DNA of 52,384 nt. It comes from Clostridium sp. (GTDB lineage: Bacteria; Bacillota; Clostridia; Oscillospirales; Acutalibacteraceae). The position numbers and the translations under genes were made by a program. Below are positions 52,338 through 52,384 of this stretch, piece after piece. The notes under the pieces were generated by a model, which had not been told where the DNA came from, searched no databases, and saw only the letters and a program-made list of their open reading frames with translations. How positions within the stretch are numbered: the first letter of the stretch is position 1; each line of letters begins with the position of its first letter. Where the stretch lies: the NCBI GenBank assembly GCA_023663865.1, contig JAMPGU010000013.1, forward strand, positions 1 through 52,384. Direction: 5' to 3'.

Positions 52338-52384
52338 ACTAACTATTAAAAGTCAATAGTAAAAAACGAAAAAAGTTGTGAATT

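Overview
The window is a low-GC Firmicute chromosome segment, most likely from a gut-type clostridium (Oscillospiraceae/Ruminococcaceae-like). The evidence is the gene content (parA/parB/noc with parS sites, remB, ctsR, a short LexA, an FMN-riboswitch-controlled ECF riboflavin transporter), strong GGAGG ribosome binding sites, TTGACA-17-TATAAT promoters and AT-rich spacers. It carries the replication-origin neighbourhood and is dominated by housekeeping genes.

Layout. 0-1.3 kb: an aldolase-family gene flanked by imperfect inverted repeats. 1.3-13.1 kb, all leftward: the segregation and ribosome/tRNA/membrane block, in transcription order rpmH-rnpA-yidD-yidC-jag-mnmE-mnmG-rsmG, then noc, two parS sites, parA-parB-serS-ydcF. 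13.4-17.5 kb: a short accessory stretch with an MTA/SAH nucleosidase, an XRE regulator, a histidine phosphatase and a large LCP protein. 17.6-28.0 kb, leftward: dnaA-dnaN-yaaA-recF-remB-gyrB, three small membrane-protein genes, then gyrA. The dnaA-dnaN spacer holds a cluster of DnaA boxes next to a TAG-trinucleotide (DnaA-trio) tract and is the best oriC candidate. 28.2-31.4 kb, rightward: a degenerate LCP-like gene followed by folE-folP-folB-folK. 31.5-32.5 kb: an unlisted 57-residue secreted peptide gene, then a 706-bp element with 170-bp multi-hairpin terminal inverted repeats around one ribbon-helix-helix gene. 32.6-41.4 kb, mostly leftward: fba, a GT2 glycosyltransferase, ribU with its FMN riboswitch, birA, degV, an operon comEB-HAD-membrane protein, mrp and lexA. 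41.6-43.2 kb: tRNA-Met, tRNA-Glu, tRNA-Arg and a DinD-like gene. 43.2-51.6 kb, leftward: corA, serA, serC, pyrG, a DUF1846 protein and a second DxDxDG-repeat membrane protein. 51.9 kb: ctsR with three CtsR operators, opening what is probably a clp operon beyond the edge.

How it fits together. Replication initiation (dnaA, dnaN, recF, gyrB, gyrA), chromosome segregation and nucleoid occlusion (parA, parB, noc, parS), tRNA modification (mnmE, mnmG), ribosome and RNase P components and membrane insertion (yidC, yidD, jag) share the origin-proximal region. Folate and serine biosynthesis form complete local pathways apart from missing folC and serB.

The least explained items are the RHH element at 31827-32532, the 57-aa peptide, the paired structured repeats and triple hairpin at 21.5-21.7 kb, the DxDxDG module shared by two membrane proteins, and the strand arrangement around oriC. 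All functional calls come from reading motifs; no database search was possible.
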